Positions 24,801 through 37,748 of a DNA stretch of 64,000 nt are shown here, in pieces (position 1 is the first letter of the stretch; every line of letters starts with the position of its first letter). Position numbers and translations under genes: made by a program. The notes below the pieces were generated by a model. The model was given only the letters and a program-made list of their open reading frames with translations. It was not told the origin of the DNA and made no database searches. The DNA is from Dillenia suffruticosa (taxonomy: Eukaryota; Streptophyta; Magnoliopsida; Dilleniales; Dilleniaceae): NCBI GenBank assembly GCA_033439265.1, contig JAVTVX010000008.1:3720001-3784000 (forward strand), written 5' to 3'.

Positions 24801-26548
24801 CCTCTAACATCGCACATGACAAGCATACAATGTTTTAATATTCAGCAAGAAACTAACAAATTTTGGCTTAATTCTTGCCCCTATTCTTGGCGTTAATTTC
24901 AGCATAATGCCAAAAATTATGTATATCCTCTAATTAGCTGCATTGCATAGCTTATTGAATCCAGATGACACAGTGAACAAGTCTCCCTTCCACCACTGTG
25001 GAATCTAGGAAGGGTAAAATGGATATATGCATATGCAGTCTTAACAGAAGTAGTGGGATTGTTATAAGATTCGAATGCAATACCTCTTGGCCACAACAGA
25101 ACAACATTACCTTCGGGCAAAGACCCACCCTCTTAGATTTCGGAAACAAAGTGAGTTCAACTGGATTTAAACCCTTTTTGGCATAGCTCAAAATCACTTA
25201 GCCACCTTTTGATTCAAAATGTTCAAAGCACCTCCTATGGTTGCCACATTATCAAATATAATACCTGAGACACTTCTAAACACTCTAATAAATGGGTCAA
25301 TTTTAACAAATGAATAAAAAGATAAAAGCCAGTGGAGACCTTGATACACTGTTGAATCCACAAGGGTCAAAGGACTTCACATCAAACCATGAGGGGATTG
25401 AGTGAAGTTTTTAGAGGAGGGACCAATTGTTCAACCTGATGAAGTACAACAACTTTTAACACATTTTGAACCATGGGTGGTTAATTACATCATAAACCCA
25501 CAAGGTAAAAACGTCATCGGTGCTGAGGCTGCAAATGACACAAGTTGCAAATAGTGAGGGGGTATTTAAGCTCAGCTCATTTCCTAAAGGAGTTGAGCCT
25601 AGAATGATTTATAAAAGGAGCCTAAAATTCTTGTTTAAAGTCAAATATCCTTAGCTTGTTGAAAAAGTGCACAGCCTAAACTTATGTTCAATAAAATGGT
25701 ACTAAATTCTGCTCATGATATGCTCATTAAACTGATTGGACAATGTGAGCCAAGCTTTGGGCCCTGTTTGTATCTGTCCAACTTGGCTCAACCTCACTCT
25801 ATTTTGTCTTGTTCTATTTGCAACACTTTTAAACTGAAGTGAATTTTTTTTAGTCTATGGGGTTCTGCAAGTAAAAGTTAAATTTCTCCCTAAAAATGAC
25901 TAAAATTATCATTATTTCAATTATTTTTTGTATTGAAAACCCCGCTTAACCTTAAGTTTTCCAAACAGGGCCCAACAAGCTAAGTCATGAGATGTCCACA
26001 ATTGCTCATGCTTAAAGTGTCCTTTGTTCTATGCATGCGGGGTCGAGAATGGGTAATGTGTAGATGGTCTATCCTCTATTGTTAAGAAGAAGCTGCTGCC
26101 AATGCCAGGAATTTAAATAAAAATAACAAACCTAAACTTTGTAATCTGGGCAGGTTTTCCCATAGGCAATTTGCTCCACATTACAAGCTAAGCAATTAAA
26201 CGACATTTCGTCCATTGTTGGCTAATAATCATGATAACAATTGAAAATATAATAAAATCAAAACCCTACCTACACGTATCCATAAACCTGAAAACACGAT
26301 AAACCGAACCAAATTCGTGCCTCACTTCTCTATAGGAAACAAAGCATTTCCGAAATGCAGTCAAAATAAAATGACATGATAATTTAGAGAGAGAGAGAGA
26401 GAGAGTACTGTTGGAGCTGGAGAGAGTTGAGAATAGATCGGTTTTGAGATTCGATCTCCCAACCGTGGATTCTCAATCCTCGGCGACCTTCCGGCAACAA
26501 CTCACCTCCGGCCGCCTTTATCTCCTTCTCGTCGACCAACACCTCCAT
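18890..26548 (-). CDS. TIP41L: TIP41-like protein, eight exons
   Basis: The product is the plant homologue of yeast Tip41, a regulator acting with TAP42/TAP46 and PP2A-type phosphatases downstream of TOR. Exons on the minus strand are 26548-26409, 24054-23869, 21755-21665, 21423-21310, 21227-21168, 21089-21048, 20763-20635 and 18994-18890. All have GT-AG borders and joined phases, giving about 288 residues; Arabidopsis TIP41L has about 290. Landmarks in order are MEVLVDEKEIKAAGGELLP, GLRIHGWEIES, LQTCHLPEMVFGDSSLVL, FNAFDALVGWK, the core LDYDYTFTTPYCGS, ASREPILFYDE, ADNGVSLLTVKVRVMPSSWF, LLLRFWLRVDGVLMRLRDTR and LRESCWREATFQ. No internal stop is present. Exon 4 has a NAGNAG acceptor that could add one Gln. 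The leader contains a (CCCT)n tract at 26,571-26,596. The model looks intact and functional. Confidence 0.95.
25751..25981. mobile_element. MITE with 14-bp terminal inverted repeats in TIP41-like intron 1
   Basis: TTGGGCCCTGTTTG at 25,757-25,770 is perfectly complementary to CAAACAGGGCCCAA at 25,962-25,975. The element is 219 bp and AT-rich inside, with no coding capacity. The hexamer CAAGCT flanks both ends (25,751-25,756 and 25,976-25,981) as an apparent target-site duplication. The TIR sequence resembles hAT-type MITEs, whose duplications are usually 8 bp, so the last two positions may have diverged. Confidence 0.85.
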
Positions 26549-27773
26549 GACTGCCGACCTTCAATCTAAACCCTCCCTCCCTCCCTCCCTCCCTCTCCTT
26601 CCTGTTCTGCGTTCGCCGCTGTGTGTTTTGATTTGTTCGGAGAGTGATCACGAATTGCATTTCTCAACTTTCCATTTCTTTGGTATGGAAAATTTTTAAG
26701 GGCAAATTGCGCATAACCCTCTTTAATTTACCAATTTTCTAATTAGCCCCAAAACTTTCAACTCAACAAGCAAAAATGCCCCTACAGTTCATAGCGGTGG
26801 CGCATAAAAAAAAAAAAATTACAAAATGAAAAATAAAAATACACAAGATTTTTCAAGTGTTTACAATAATGAAAATTATAATAAATATTCGTATGACATT
26901 TTCACTTGTTAAAATAAAATAAATAATATTCCACGTGAAAAAGTCACGTTTCTATTTCAAGATTTTATTATTTTATTTTAATATTTAAAATTGTTTTATG
27001 TATTTTCAATTTTAATTTTTTAGTATTATGTTAACAATAGGGGAAATTTACTAACAATGTTAACTATAAGAACGCCATTTAATAATTTTGAAAATTCAAG
27101 AAACCAGTTATGAAATAATTAAATTACAGTTAATATTTTGTGATTTTACTAAATCAATGATACAGGTCAATGGCTTTAGAGATCTTGAGTCTGGAATTGG
27201 CTTAGTTTGAATCGAAGGTCTGACGTATTCATCATACAGAAAGCCAAATATTTTATTTGTACAAAATTTTCAAGTTGCAATCTTCAAACAAGTCCAAATA
27301 CTACACCTCTGCATGAGGGTACTTTTCCAAGTTGTACAAGTGAAATTTTAGTCATGTAATTTGACTAAAAGGTTTAGCTTGAATGATTCTGATAAGAAAT
27401 TTTAGGATCAAGGTAAGACCATGAAGTGATTTGATAATTAGTTTTCTAGCTGTGTCTGACAGAGTGCAATCATAAAGCAAGTTTGCAAGAGTTTAATTCT
27501 AACAAAATTTGATTCACAAATATCTGGTTTCTGTATCTATGCTTATCTGGAGCTCTGACATAAGTTGTGGAATCAAATACAAGTTCCTACTACAATGTCA
27601 AAACCATCTATCTGAGCCAAAAATATGATTTACAGATTCAAAATTGTCGATCATTTGTCCCTTGAAGGAGGCATAGCATTTTAATCGCCAATGCCGTCTC
27701 TGCAAACCATGACATTCACACAAAAATCTTGGTGCGAATGTACACATCCTTGGTAGATGGAAAGCAGAACCAA
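26549..27773. other. Spacer between the TIP41-like and cyclin genes
   Basis: The first ~100 bases are the pyrimidine-rich leader region of the TIP41-like gene (its minus-strand promoter lies here). The rest is AT-rich, and its right part should include the 3' UTR of the cyclin gene. No further gene is visible. Confidence 0.5.
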
Positions 27774-30700
27774 TCAGTTGATATCCTCGAAAAATTGCAC
27801 AGGAATTGCGGAGAGTGAAGGCAGCTTCGCCACATTCTTGAACTGTTCTAGGAAAATTAACTCTGTTAGGTTGTTTGCCGTTCAAATGATTGAAGCGTTG
27901 TCATAGATCTGTCCTCATAAGATGTTCCGTGCAGGGCTTTGTATGAGAGTAAATAGAGATAGATATACCTTCTGCTGCATGTATTTATCACGTACTGCTG
28001 GTGCCCTTCCCCTTTGATCCAATTGCAAGTCGTGCATTGCCAGTACACAGTCCTTCAGTTCAGCAGGCCTATATCCTGAACAGGATTGCAATACCAGATT
28101 CTGCAAAAGTTTATGGAAAAAAAAAAAATTTATAGCCATCAGACCTAACATAAATTTATGGTCTTTATAATGGAATAATAGGTAATCAAGTTCAAAAGTG
28201 GTGTTGTGCCATGACATCACTGCAAAGTTTGCATATAAGCATACCCAAGGATGCACCATCGGCTGCAATGTGAAATTGGCAAGGAAAATGGCTGAAGCAG
28301 CAACCATAGATGGTAAGAACCGCAAACACTTATAGTCCACCAAACTTAGCTCTGCAAGGTAACATGCTAAGAACTCGAAGTGCAAATCTACATGCTGCAG
28401 AGAGCACTGGGTTTCAGGAAGGGGACAGAAAGAAAGAGAGAGAATCGATCAAACAGAGAACAAAGAAAATAAGACCTACTTGATCACTATCTTGAACAGC
28501 CCTTGAAAAGCTTCTGCAAATCCAACACAAAACATTGTTGGAGTCGATACATTTGGTATGCATTTTGTGGGAGAAGCCAAATCAGGATTGAGCTGTTCTT
28601 ACCTGAGGAAAGTTTTTATTGTGGGAGTGCCCATGTCATAGTTGAGAAATTTGAGTACATTCTCTTCCATATCTACCACCTGCACATTGAACTTTCCATT
28701 TACAACCTAATAGTGATTCTACGGGAAAAAAATCACCTATTATGCAAACGAAAATATTTTTCTATTTGGGTTATTTTAATTTTTTTTTTTATTTTTTGAG
28801 TTATTTCAGAACATGACTCCCGTCTATAGAGTGATAATTCATAGAATGTATATATCAAAGATACTTATAATGACAAAGATTAATCTTAAAATACGTAACA
28901 AATAACCTCATCTCTAGTATAAGTGTTATCTGTTATATAGCAGAAATCTTCAACATGTGGAGTGCAGGTTTCTTCGTATTTTCTGTTTTGCCACAACAAG
29001 AAAAATGATGATATTAAAGAATTGAAATCAACCCTCTTAATGAAAAACATAGTCCTTGTAAATACAGGAGGAATTCATGTCCTTACGCGGCAACAAGCAT
29101 GCAGGAAACACCAAGAAGTTGAAGGCGGCCCCTGGAAATAGCATGGGAAGATAGAAATCTATCAATGTAAGAAACAGCAAGATAAAGAGTGTCTGAAATA
29201 AGCCTGTATTCCCCTGCAACCTCCACCAACCAATCAATTAGAATTTCTCTCATTTTTGCTGTCAAATCTTTCTGAATTACCTCCATGTAGTTAGAGATTG
29301 GTCTCTTTCCTTCATCCATCTGAAGTGAATATCACTTATCACAATTAGAAACTATTTGTGAGAAAAAATTAAAATAAAATAAATTGACAGAAAATGCTAG
29401 ACTGTGCCTCAATATTCACATCAAGTTTACTAGAAATCGGATGAAGTCCTATTAAAACCAAAAAATACAGGCCTGCGTGCCATCCACAATAGAATAAATA
29501 GAGTTTTTACATATTGACCCACAAATCCTAATATCAAAAAATTGATACAACTCAATTGTGTTTTCCCCAAATAATGAAAACTAACTAATAAATTAATGAG
29601 AAAGTAATGAGGGAAAATGCATAGGTGGGTCAAGATTCTGTTCAAAGAAACCCCAAACAGAGTTAACTAGAGACACACAAGCCCTAACATCAGAATTATT
29701 ATAGAAAATTGGGTTCCACGAAATTATTCAAAAATAAATAAATAAATTATGAGAGAAAATGCAATAAAGTGGCTCAATATTCTCATCAACCCGGAGCCAA
29801 AAATCAAATCAACCAGATGCCCACAAATAATAAAATCAAAATATTATTTTAAAAAACGAAAAAAAAAAAACAAAATGATCTAATTTTTGTAAAACAAAAT
29901 CGAATCTGACCAGATACCCACAAATCCTAACATAAAAATCTTTGCTTAAAAAAAAAATAAATAAGCAAATTTAAATTAATAACATCCTAATGTCTAGGAA
30001 AGCACCACAAGCCCAAGATTAAAAACAATAAAATTTAAATACACACACAAGCCCGTGGGAAATTAAATTATACCAACAAAATATATTTCCAATCAAATTC
30101 AGGAAAAAAAAATTCTAATGTCTAGGAAAGCATCACAAGCCCAAGATTAAAAATAATAAAATTTAAATACACACACATATAAACATTGAAGAAAAATAAA
30201 GTCATCAAAAACCCCAGATACAAAACGTCTACGAAATGGAAAGAAAGAACAAATGTCACAAAACCCAGATACAGAAAACCAACAAATTTGCCCATAAAAA
30301 TTCAGAAAACAAATACCAAAAGAGAAAGATATACATAAGTATGTGAACGTGAAACATTACAGTTTCCTCTAATGAGTGAAGATACTTGTAAATCGAAGAA
30401 ACTCCTAAAACCTAAAAAAATATATGATAAAAAACACACAACATCGGAGACACAGAGAGAGAGGACAAAATCCAGATTAGAAACTTCAAGATTCTCCAAA
30501 CAAACTAAAAAAAAATACAGAAAAAAGAAAAAGTTTACTCATAAGCAAACTTGTTTTTACCTCTACCAAACGAAGATACAAGTAAATTGAAGAAACCAAG
30601 CCACAAGGGGCATCATCATTCGCATTAACATCATCATCATCATCATCAATTTTTTTCTGGGTTTCTTCACCCTTCTTCTTCTCCTTCATAGTTTGCTCGA

Positions 30701-30839
30701 CTCTGTTTTTCTGGGTCCTCATGAGATCGATTGAAACAATGCGCTTCTTTGATTCAGGAGGTGAAGAAGACACTGAAATTGAAGATCTCTTCTTGGATAC
30801 CCGAGTTGAGATTTGTGTGAAATTATCTTCCTCTTCCAT
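27774..30839 (-). CDS. CYCA3: A3-type cyclin, eight exons
   Basis: A mitotic/S-phase cyclin that should bind and activate CDKA in the nucleus. Minus-strand exons are 30839-30561, 29319-29087, 28982-28907, 28679-28603, 28513-28480, 28406-28245, 28100-27969 and 27842-27774, joined in phase to about 353 residues. The cyclin box begins with the signature [12 protein letters not shown] (residues 116-127), followed by [57 protein letters not shown] and [18 protein letters not shown]. The C-terminal box contains [20 protein letters not shown] and the protein ends FFEDIN. The 93-residue N-terminal exon has KKR-rich motifs and an Asp run encoded by (ATC)n. No RxxL destruction box is present; at the expected place it reads RIVS. 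Exon 6 may alternatively start at 28,394, 12 nt shorter. No internal stops are seen. Confidence 0.94.
29987..30175. repeat. Direct repeat of ~61 bp, offset 128 bp, in cyclin intron 1
   Basis: The block CTAATGTCTAGGAAAGCAYC followed by ACAAGCCCAAGATTAAAAA and TAAAATTTAAATACACACAC occurs at 29,987-30,047 and again at 30,115-30,175 with only a few changes. It lies between exons 1 and 2 of the cyclin gene. Confidence 0.92.
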
Positions 30840-33800
30840 TTCGGATTTTGACTCTTTCTTTGTGTTGGATTGAAGTGGGAACCGCTCGAGAGTACCCTTA
30901 TAGAGAGAGAGAGAACCGCCATTTCTGCAGGTTTTGAAATTTTTATTACCGCGCTTATTTTTGGTGATTGTTTTTCTTCAATTTTTTCCTTTTTAATTTA
31001 TTCTTAAACCCTTTTTTACGCGGTTCTTTGTTTACAAGGTATTTTTTGCTTTCAGCTTTTTTAACCATTTCCCTCTCTTTCGAAAATTTTGAAAACCCAA
31101 TTTTAAATTATATAATAAAATTTTATTTCACGAGAAAAATTTTAAAAAAAAAAAAGAAAAAAAAGTTTTACCAAGTGGTAAATTGCTTTTTTCTTTTTTG
31201 AGTGATTAAATGGTAAATCCCTTCTAAACTTTTTTTTTTTATATAAATTATTGATATTTAATAATTATATTGGAACCGATTAAATATAGTTCAATTCGGT
31301 TTGGAGGAGGGAACAAAACTCTTTTAATGTTTTTTTTTATATAAAATTTAAATTTAAGATTTTATTAAAAAAATATTAATATCTTATTAAATTTTATTTT
31401 ATAAATTATTCATGAGAGAGTTGTGATACATCCGTCCTCTCCTTTTTGGAGATTTGTTCCAGAGATTATGTCTCCATTGAAGATGAAATTAATGGTGTAA
31501 TCCAATATGTCATTTTAGCTTTCAACTTGAATTGAGCGAGCATTTTTAAATTCAAATTTACAACTTCTAAAAACTGTAATTATAATTATTTTTGATTTAA
31601 TAGAAGCACTGAGCTTACAAGAAAATAAATAAAATTAATATGCAGTAATTAACAATTTCAAACTTTATAATTTAGTAAGACTTTTGAGGGAAAAATCCAC
31701 ACAGTGGCCCCTTTGGGGTGTCTTGACATCCTTACACTCGCCTACTCACCTACGGGCGAACCTAGGCGGATCGTACGATGCTGGAGTGGTTGGAGGCGAT
31801 ATAGGCCTAGGCAGGAGCCTAGGTTGCCTCGATGGATTGAAGGTAGATAGGAGCTTGAAGAGAACAAGTGAAATGGAAGAGTAGATGTAATATTTTCTAT
31901 TATGATTTAACCCTAAACTAAAGATACACGTCCAATGAGTTTCTTCTTAAGAAAGTGACACTCGATCCATCGACCTACAAACACATCTTCTGTTTTTTTT
32001 TTTTTTTTTACCTTGATCGTCCAGTATTCAGAATTTTATCCCGATTAATACAGACCGAGAAGTTTGTCAAGTCTCAATTAAGAGGGTTCTTTTCTAATAA
32101 TATTTTCTCTGTACTCAAGAAGAGTCAAATTCTTGATTTGGTTAAAAGACAAAAGTATTTTTCTCACCTATATTAATATATGTCGGAACAAACACATCTT
32201 TTGTAAGATAGAAAAACGTTTTATGTTGTTTGCTAATCAATTGCGATCCTTCTTTTTTCTGAGATTTAAAATTAGTGGTGTTTAAAAAAATATAGGTGGA
32301 GTTAAAATAAAATATATTTATTGTGCAGTTATTTTAAAAAATAATTTATTGAATTCTTATTTATTTTAAAAAATAAAATATATATTTATGAATTTATTTA
32401 TGACAATTATTTTTTAAGTTTACCTTGCCAATTAATGTCCTTAAAATTTATCACCATTAAAAAAATTAAAATTAAAAGTAATTTATTAGTCAAGAGTGAG
32501 AGAGTGACATAGCAGTGTAGCCATGCACATGAAGTAATCTGGACAGGGATGAAGGGTGTAGGTAATCAGGTTTTTTTGTTTTTTTTTTCTCTCTTTCTCT
32601 CTTTTTTCCCTATTGTTGACTCTCAGATAACATAATCCTACGTAGATATAAATCATGTCCACTGAGCAAAACAAGAATACCCTTACACCGGAAACTTAAA
32701 GATTAAAGCCAGACCTCGATCGGTGAAAGAGTACAAGCAAGGCTAGTCATTCAATTTGCTGTTGTGATCAAATATTTGTTTAATAAATAAATGATATTTC
32801 ATAATTATGTTGGTGTTGACTATATTCAATTCGAATCTGATTGGACTCTCAAAGAATAAAATTCTTTTCAAATCTATTTTCTCTATATACAAAAGTCGAA
32901 ATTAAGATTTTAATTAAAATATACTAGTATTCAGCTATTAGATTAATTAAGTATCGGTAATATTAAATACAATAATAACAAACTAAATCTTAATCTCAAT
33001 ATTTAGAATCGGTCATTTGAGAGACAAATTTGAAACAGGTAGAGAAAATAAAAATGAAATAAAAAAAATATATATATAAATAAAAAGAAAAAGAAAAATA
33101 ATAAATAAATCAATATATAAATATATAAAATAATTAATTAAGTATCGGTGATATTAAATATTTCTTAAATATGCCTTCGAACCGCACTCCTTTTAATGCA
33201 AACGCATTCGTTTCAAAATTATATTGTCGATCTAATTTAGACATTATTAATGTATGTAATTATATATTTCAATTGTATTAAGGAAATATTTGGAAAAGTA
33301 GAAATTAAGTTAATTAGAGGTTCATGGGGTTTATAATATAAAAAATTATTGATGTAATGACAAACTTAGTCTTTTTTGGAAACGAAGTTGGCTCTTATTT
33401 ACAAAATTTTGTATTTTCCACTAAAATTTATTAATCTATTTAAAAAATAACATAAATAGAATAATATAAAATAAAAATTAATAGAGAAGAGAGGAGGCGA
33501 AAACAGATTTTTCAAACCGGTAAGAAAAGCTATTTAAATGTATCTAACGATTTGTATGCTCCCACAAATTTTGAGACAAAAAATATAAATAAACCATAGG
33601 ATGATCATGTGTAAACCAGCCAAATGGCGAGAGATTTTCTTCATTAATCCTGTTAAAAGGAGGATAAACATGGTTCACAAAAATTAAGGACCTCAAACAT
33701 CATGGTATCGTAATGTCTTTTTTCTTCTGTTTTTTCATAAATTATTAGTATCCGACAAATACGTTGAATTTAATTAAATCTGATTTAAATTAGATTAGAA

Positions 33801-36800
33801 CAAAACTCTTCAACACTTTTTTTTCATATATAAAACTCAAATTCTCTGAATTCCTTTTCTCATGTGAACAAAAAATATATATATACAAGAGTCAAAATCA
33901 AAATATTATTTAAAAATTATTAGTATCCTATCACCAAACTACTTAGGCAGTACATAAGGCCCAAGTAAAACAAAAATAGGAAGAGGGTTCGCCCAATATA
34001 AATCATCTAGTGTTAGGCCAGTTATTTCGTCCGGCCCAATTTTAGGCTAACGGAATACCATTTTGTTTATTTGTTTTTTTTTTTTTGTACTATTACGATC
34101 AGTATCCGGAGTCATATTTTAATTATTCTGATTCAGGACGTATAATTGCCCATTTAAAGAGGTTACTCTATCAACATAGTCTGTTCCGTGCCCAATTCAC
34201 GAGTTGAACCGAGAATCTTAGTTAACAGATTTAGTGTCACATCCCACTAGATCAATTAATTATTGATTTTTTTTTTTTTACATAAAGATTCGAATCTTGA
34301 ATTTAAGGGTTAGGAGAAGAAAATTATGATCACCAAACTATTGCTTAAAGACCAACTGATCATTGATATGGAATACCGTTTTGTGCCGGAGAAGAGAACC
34401 CAATTGATAGTTTTAACCTTAGAGCAAGTATTATTCTTGGGGCAACAAGTCTAATTTTTTCTATTAAAAAAAGTTTTTAACCATTTTCCTTCAAAATTAC
34501 CGGCACATAAATTTTCTAGCTGCAAGCATACCGGTTAAAGGTCTCGGGTTGGGCGCTAGAGTTCAACATGATTTGAAGTAAGATTAATTATGATCAAAAT
34601 GGTTATCAGATATCTATAGTTTATTAAAAAAATATATTTTAATTAAATATTAAGATTATGATTTAATTTGTTGATTTTGTTCCGATTAAATATACTAAAT
34701 AATGATAAAAGAATAGGTGATTCACTCAAAAAAATTTAAAAGATGACATTCAATATTAATAAAACTATTTATTATTGAATCAACCTGAATAATATTACTT
34801 TAAATAGTTATTATATAACTTATAACAATCATTGTGGATCGGAAAATGTTCGATTCCTTAATAATAGTAATTAAAATTGCATATTTAAAGGCCTGCAATG
34901 GGATGATCTAGTTTGGCTTCATCTGAACTTTATATCATCCAAAGCAAAAACACATTTCAGATAACTTAACATACCATTATTATGCAAGCTAAACAAGTAG
35001 TAGGACGTATCCAGTTAATAAGTGAATGACAAGAAGGTGTTAATATTGAGATGAGTGTAGGATTTCTGAAGAAAAAATTATTTTAATTTCAAATTACTAA
35101 AATAAATTACAACTTTTAAACTTTTTTCCTAATAGATAAATACCCTTTGCTACTTATTTTAAGTACTTTGGATTACCCACATCACAAACCAAACACCTCT
35201 TTCCTACTTACTTTGTCACTCGAAAATGTAAATATGAATAACTTTTTTTTAAAGAGAATTATTTGCGTATTCGAGTTTCGTCCAATTAATTCGATCTAAA
35301 CACTGTAAAGCCTTCCATAAAAAAGTTAACTTTTTCAAATTCTATTTTTCAATTATCAGAATTCAAAATCAAAACTTATGATTAAGAGAAAATAACCCCA
35401 ATCGCTATATTCATAGGACTTTGGTAATATAAACAACTTATTAGTCAAACTAAATAGGAAAATCTTAATCATGGTTTTAAAAATATAGATAATTATTATT
35501 TTAAAATTACTTACGAACTATTTTGACGGTTTTATGTTGCAGTAATTTAACTATCAAAATTTTTTGATCTGAAATATTTTGAAAGTGAACTCAAAATATG
35601 AATTATTTATATTTTTAATATTATAATTAGAATTTTTATTTTATTTTTTGGTTAAAGAGAAGGGTATCATTCTAGAGAAGTGGAATAAGGGTTGGAATTG
35701 GAGATTTCAGACCTGGCCCCGTTGATATAATTAAGATTTTTCTAACCAAACATGAGCACATTAAAATCACGATAAGGAAAAAAATATATTTATATTTGCT
35801 GGTTTTAACCTTTTACAGAACTTGATGAAAAGGAGAATGTCTACAACTTTCTTCGGAGAAAAAGTACCTGTGATGTACAAAAGTTGGTTGAGATCCTAAC
35901 AAAGGCATTAAATCAAAATAAAAAAGGTTTGGTTTTTTTTATATAAATATATTTCTTCAATCCTACTACTTGTTACGTTACAGTTCTAGCAATTACCACG
36001 TTTAATTCCTGAATGTACTTTTTTTTTTTCCAATCTCCCATGTAAAAACCTGTGCTAACGTGGCATTTTGGTTCACATTGAGCGACCCTTTTGTACTTGA
36101 TGTAGGGCTTAAATCCATGGTAAGCCTTATCATTGACCAGACATTGATGAAATTAATCTGTTTTTGAGTAAACGGAGTAATAACATAAATGAGGAAATTT
36201 GAGAAAAATTTCCATTAACAAAAAATGATTTGCTTTGTTTTCTCTTTCAATTGATTAAAATATGATTTAGTTCTTAAAATAGTTATTTGATTTGTAAGAT
36301 CCCTTGAAATTCTTATCTTTTACTCTACTTAATAATGAAATTTAAATCTAATCTCGATCTAATAAATCTGCTCAACCTATTTTGATCCGATTATAAAAAT
36401 GCTTGAATTAACATAACACAAAATATTAGTAATTTATAATTCAACTGAAATCACCAATTTTTTTTAACGATTTTAAATTTGAGAGTCTCTTATAAATAAA
36501 AAAATAATAACACAAAATAATATATTAAACATAGTGATACACGTATCTAAGTAATAATTTATTAAATAATATTAGTGAATCAAGTCAAAGTCAATTACCT
36601 AGATTGAGGGGTATGCTTTTTTATTATTATTTGAATAGTCCACAGCTGTGGTTTTTTGCTAACAACTTTATAAAATTCTATCAAAGAAAAGTTGGTTTCA
36701 CCGAAAAGGAAAAACCTTGTAACTTCGAGGCAACCCACACATGGGGAAAATTTGATACCCAAGGGGCAAACCTCCTTCCTTCTTCCTTCCACCCGCCACG

Positions 36801-37000
36801 CTCACCGGCTCGCCGATGTATTTGGACCGAGTTGACAAAAAAGCAAACCAAAAATTTCATAGACCCAAACAAACTGACCATAAAAGACTTCTGAAAATTT
36901 TTTTGGGGCCATAACTTTTTTTTGGCACAAAATATAAAAGTTAAATTTTTTTATTTAAAAAAAATGAGTTATTGACTTCCCTAGACAATACGTGATTCCG
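30840..37000. other. AT-rich gene desert, left part
   Basis: The first ~100 bases are the cyclin promoter and leader (minus strand; GA-rich run at 30,901-30,914). Beyond that the DNA is AT-rich with long A/T runs and no ORF resembling a known gene. Several loosely similar copies of an AT-rich module (phrases like TCGAATCTGATT...AATTAAGATTTTAATTAAA) occur near 31,270, 32,820, 33,770, 34,100 and 36,350. A small patch at 31,740-31,850 contains CCTAGGC motifs typical of old plant repeats. Confidence 0.5.
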
Positions 37001-37700
37001 TCCCTTTCTAAACCCTTCCACTCCATCAACATAATAAATATCAAATTGAAACAAACAAAAAGAAAAAGAAAAACGTGCGCACGATGGCACATGTCCATTG
37101 GAATGTAAATGGAACACGAATCGGAGGCGGCTGTAGCTTTGACCCCGCCGTGCGCAAATTATGAACTTTCACGTGCATCCATGTTGCTGTCACCTAGCTC
37201 GGACGGAGAAATAATAAAGAGACTATTTTATAAAAATATATAAAATATAAATATAAATAAATAGTAAATATAAAAAATAATAAAAAATTTTATTAAAATA
37301 TTTCAGAAATAGACAAACGTTAATATTTAAAAATTTCCCCGCATGTTAGGTTATCACTCTCTAATCGGACTTTGACCGTAATTAGAAAAAGGTTTTGGTA
37401 CTTTCAAAACAACGTTTGTAGTAGTTTCTAACATTCTTTCTCACTTCAGTTCAAACTAACTTTAATATTGACCCAAAGCAATGATCATTCATTATACTTT
37501 TACCGAAACATTTTTCACTGATCCACATTTTAAATTCTAAATTCTTTTTCTTTTTCTTCATTATTTTTATTTTGGGTAGAAACAATCTAGGCTACCATGT
37601 CAGCTTCCAGTTACCCACCAAAAATATAAAAAATAAATAAATAAACCCATTGCAAGCAGAGGTGAAGCTAGGGAGCAAATGCCCAACTCTCGAAATTTTG

Positions 37701-37703
37701 AAA

Positions 37704-37747
<44 letters not shown>

Positions 37748-37748
37748 T
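37701..37748. repeat. A-run, (TA)n, T-run palindrome
   Basis: About 12 A, then about 14 AT units, then about 10 T form a nearly perfect self-complementary 48-bp tract. Confidence 0.9.
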
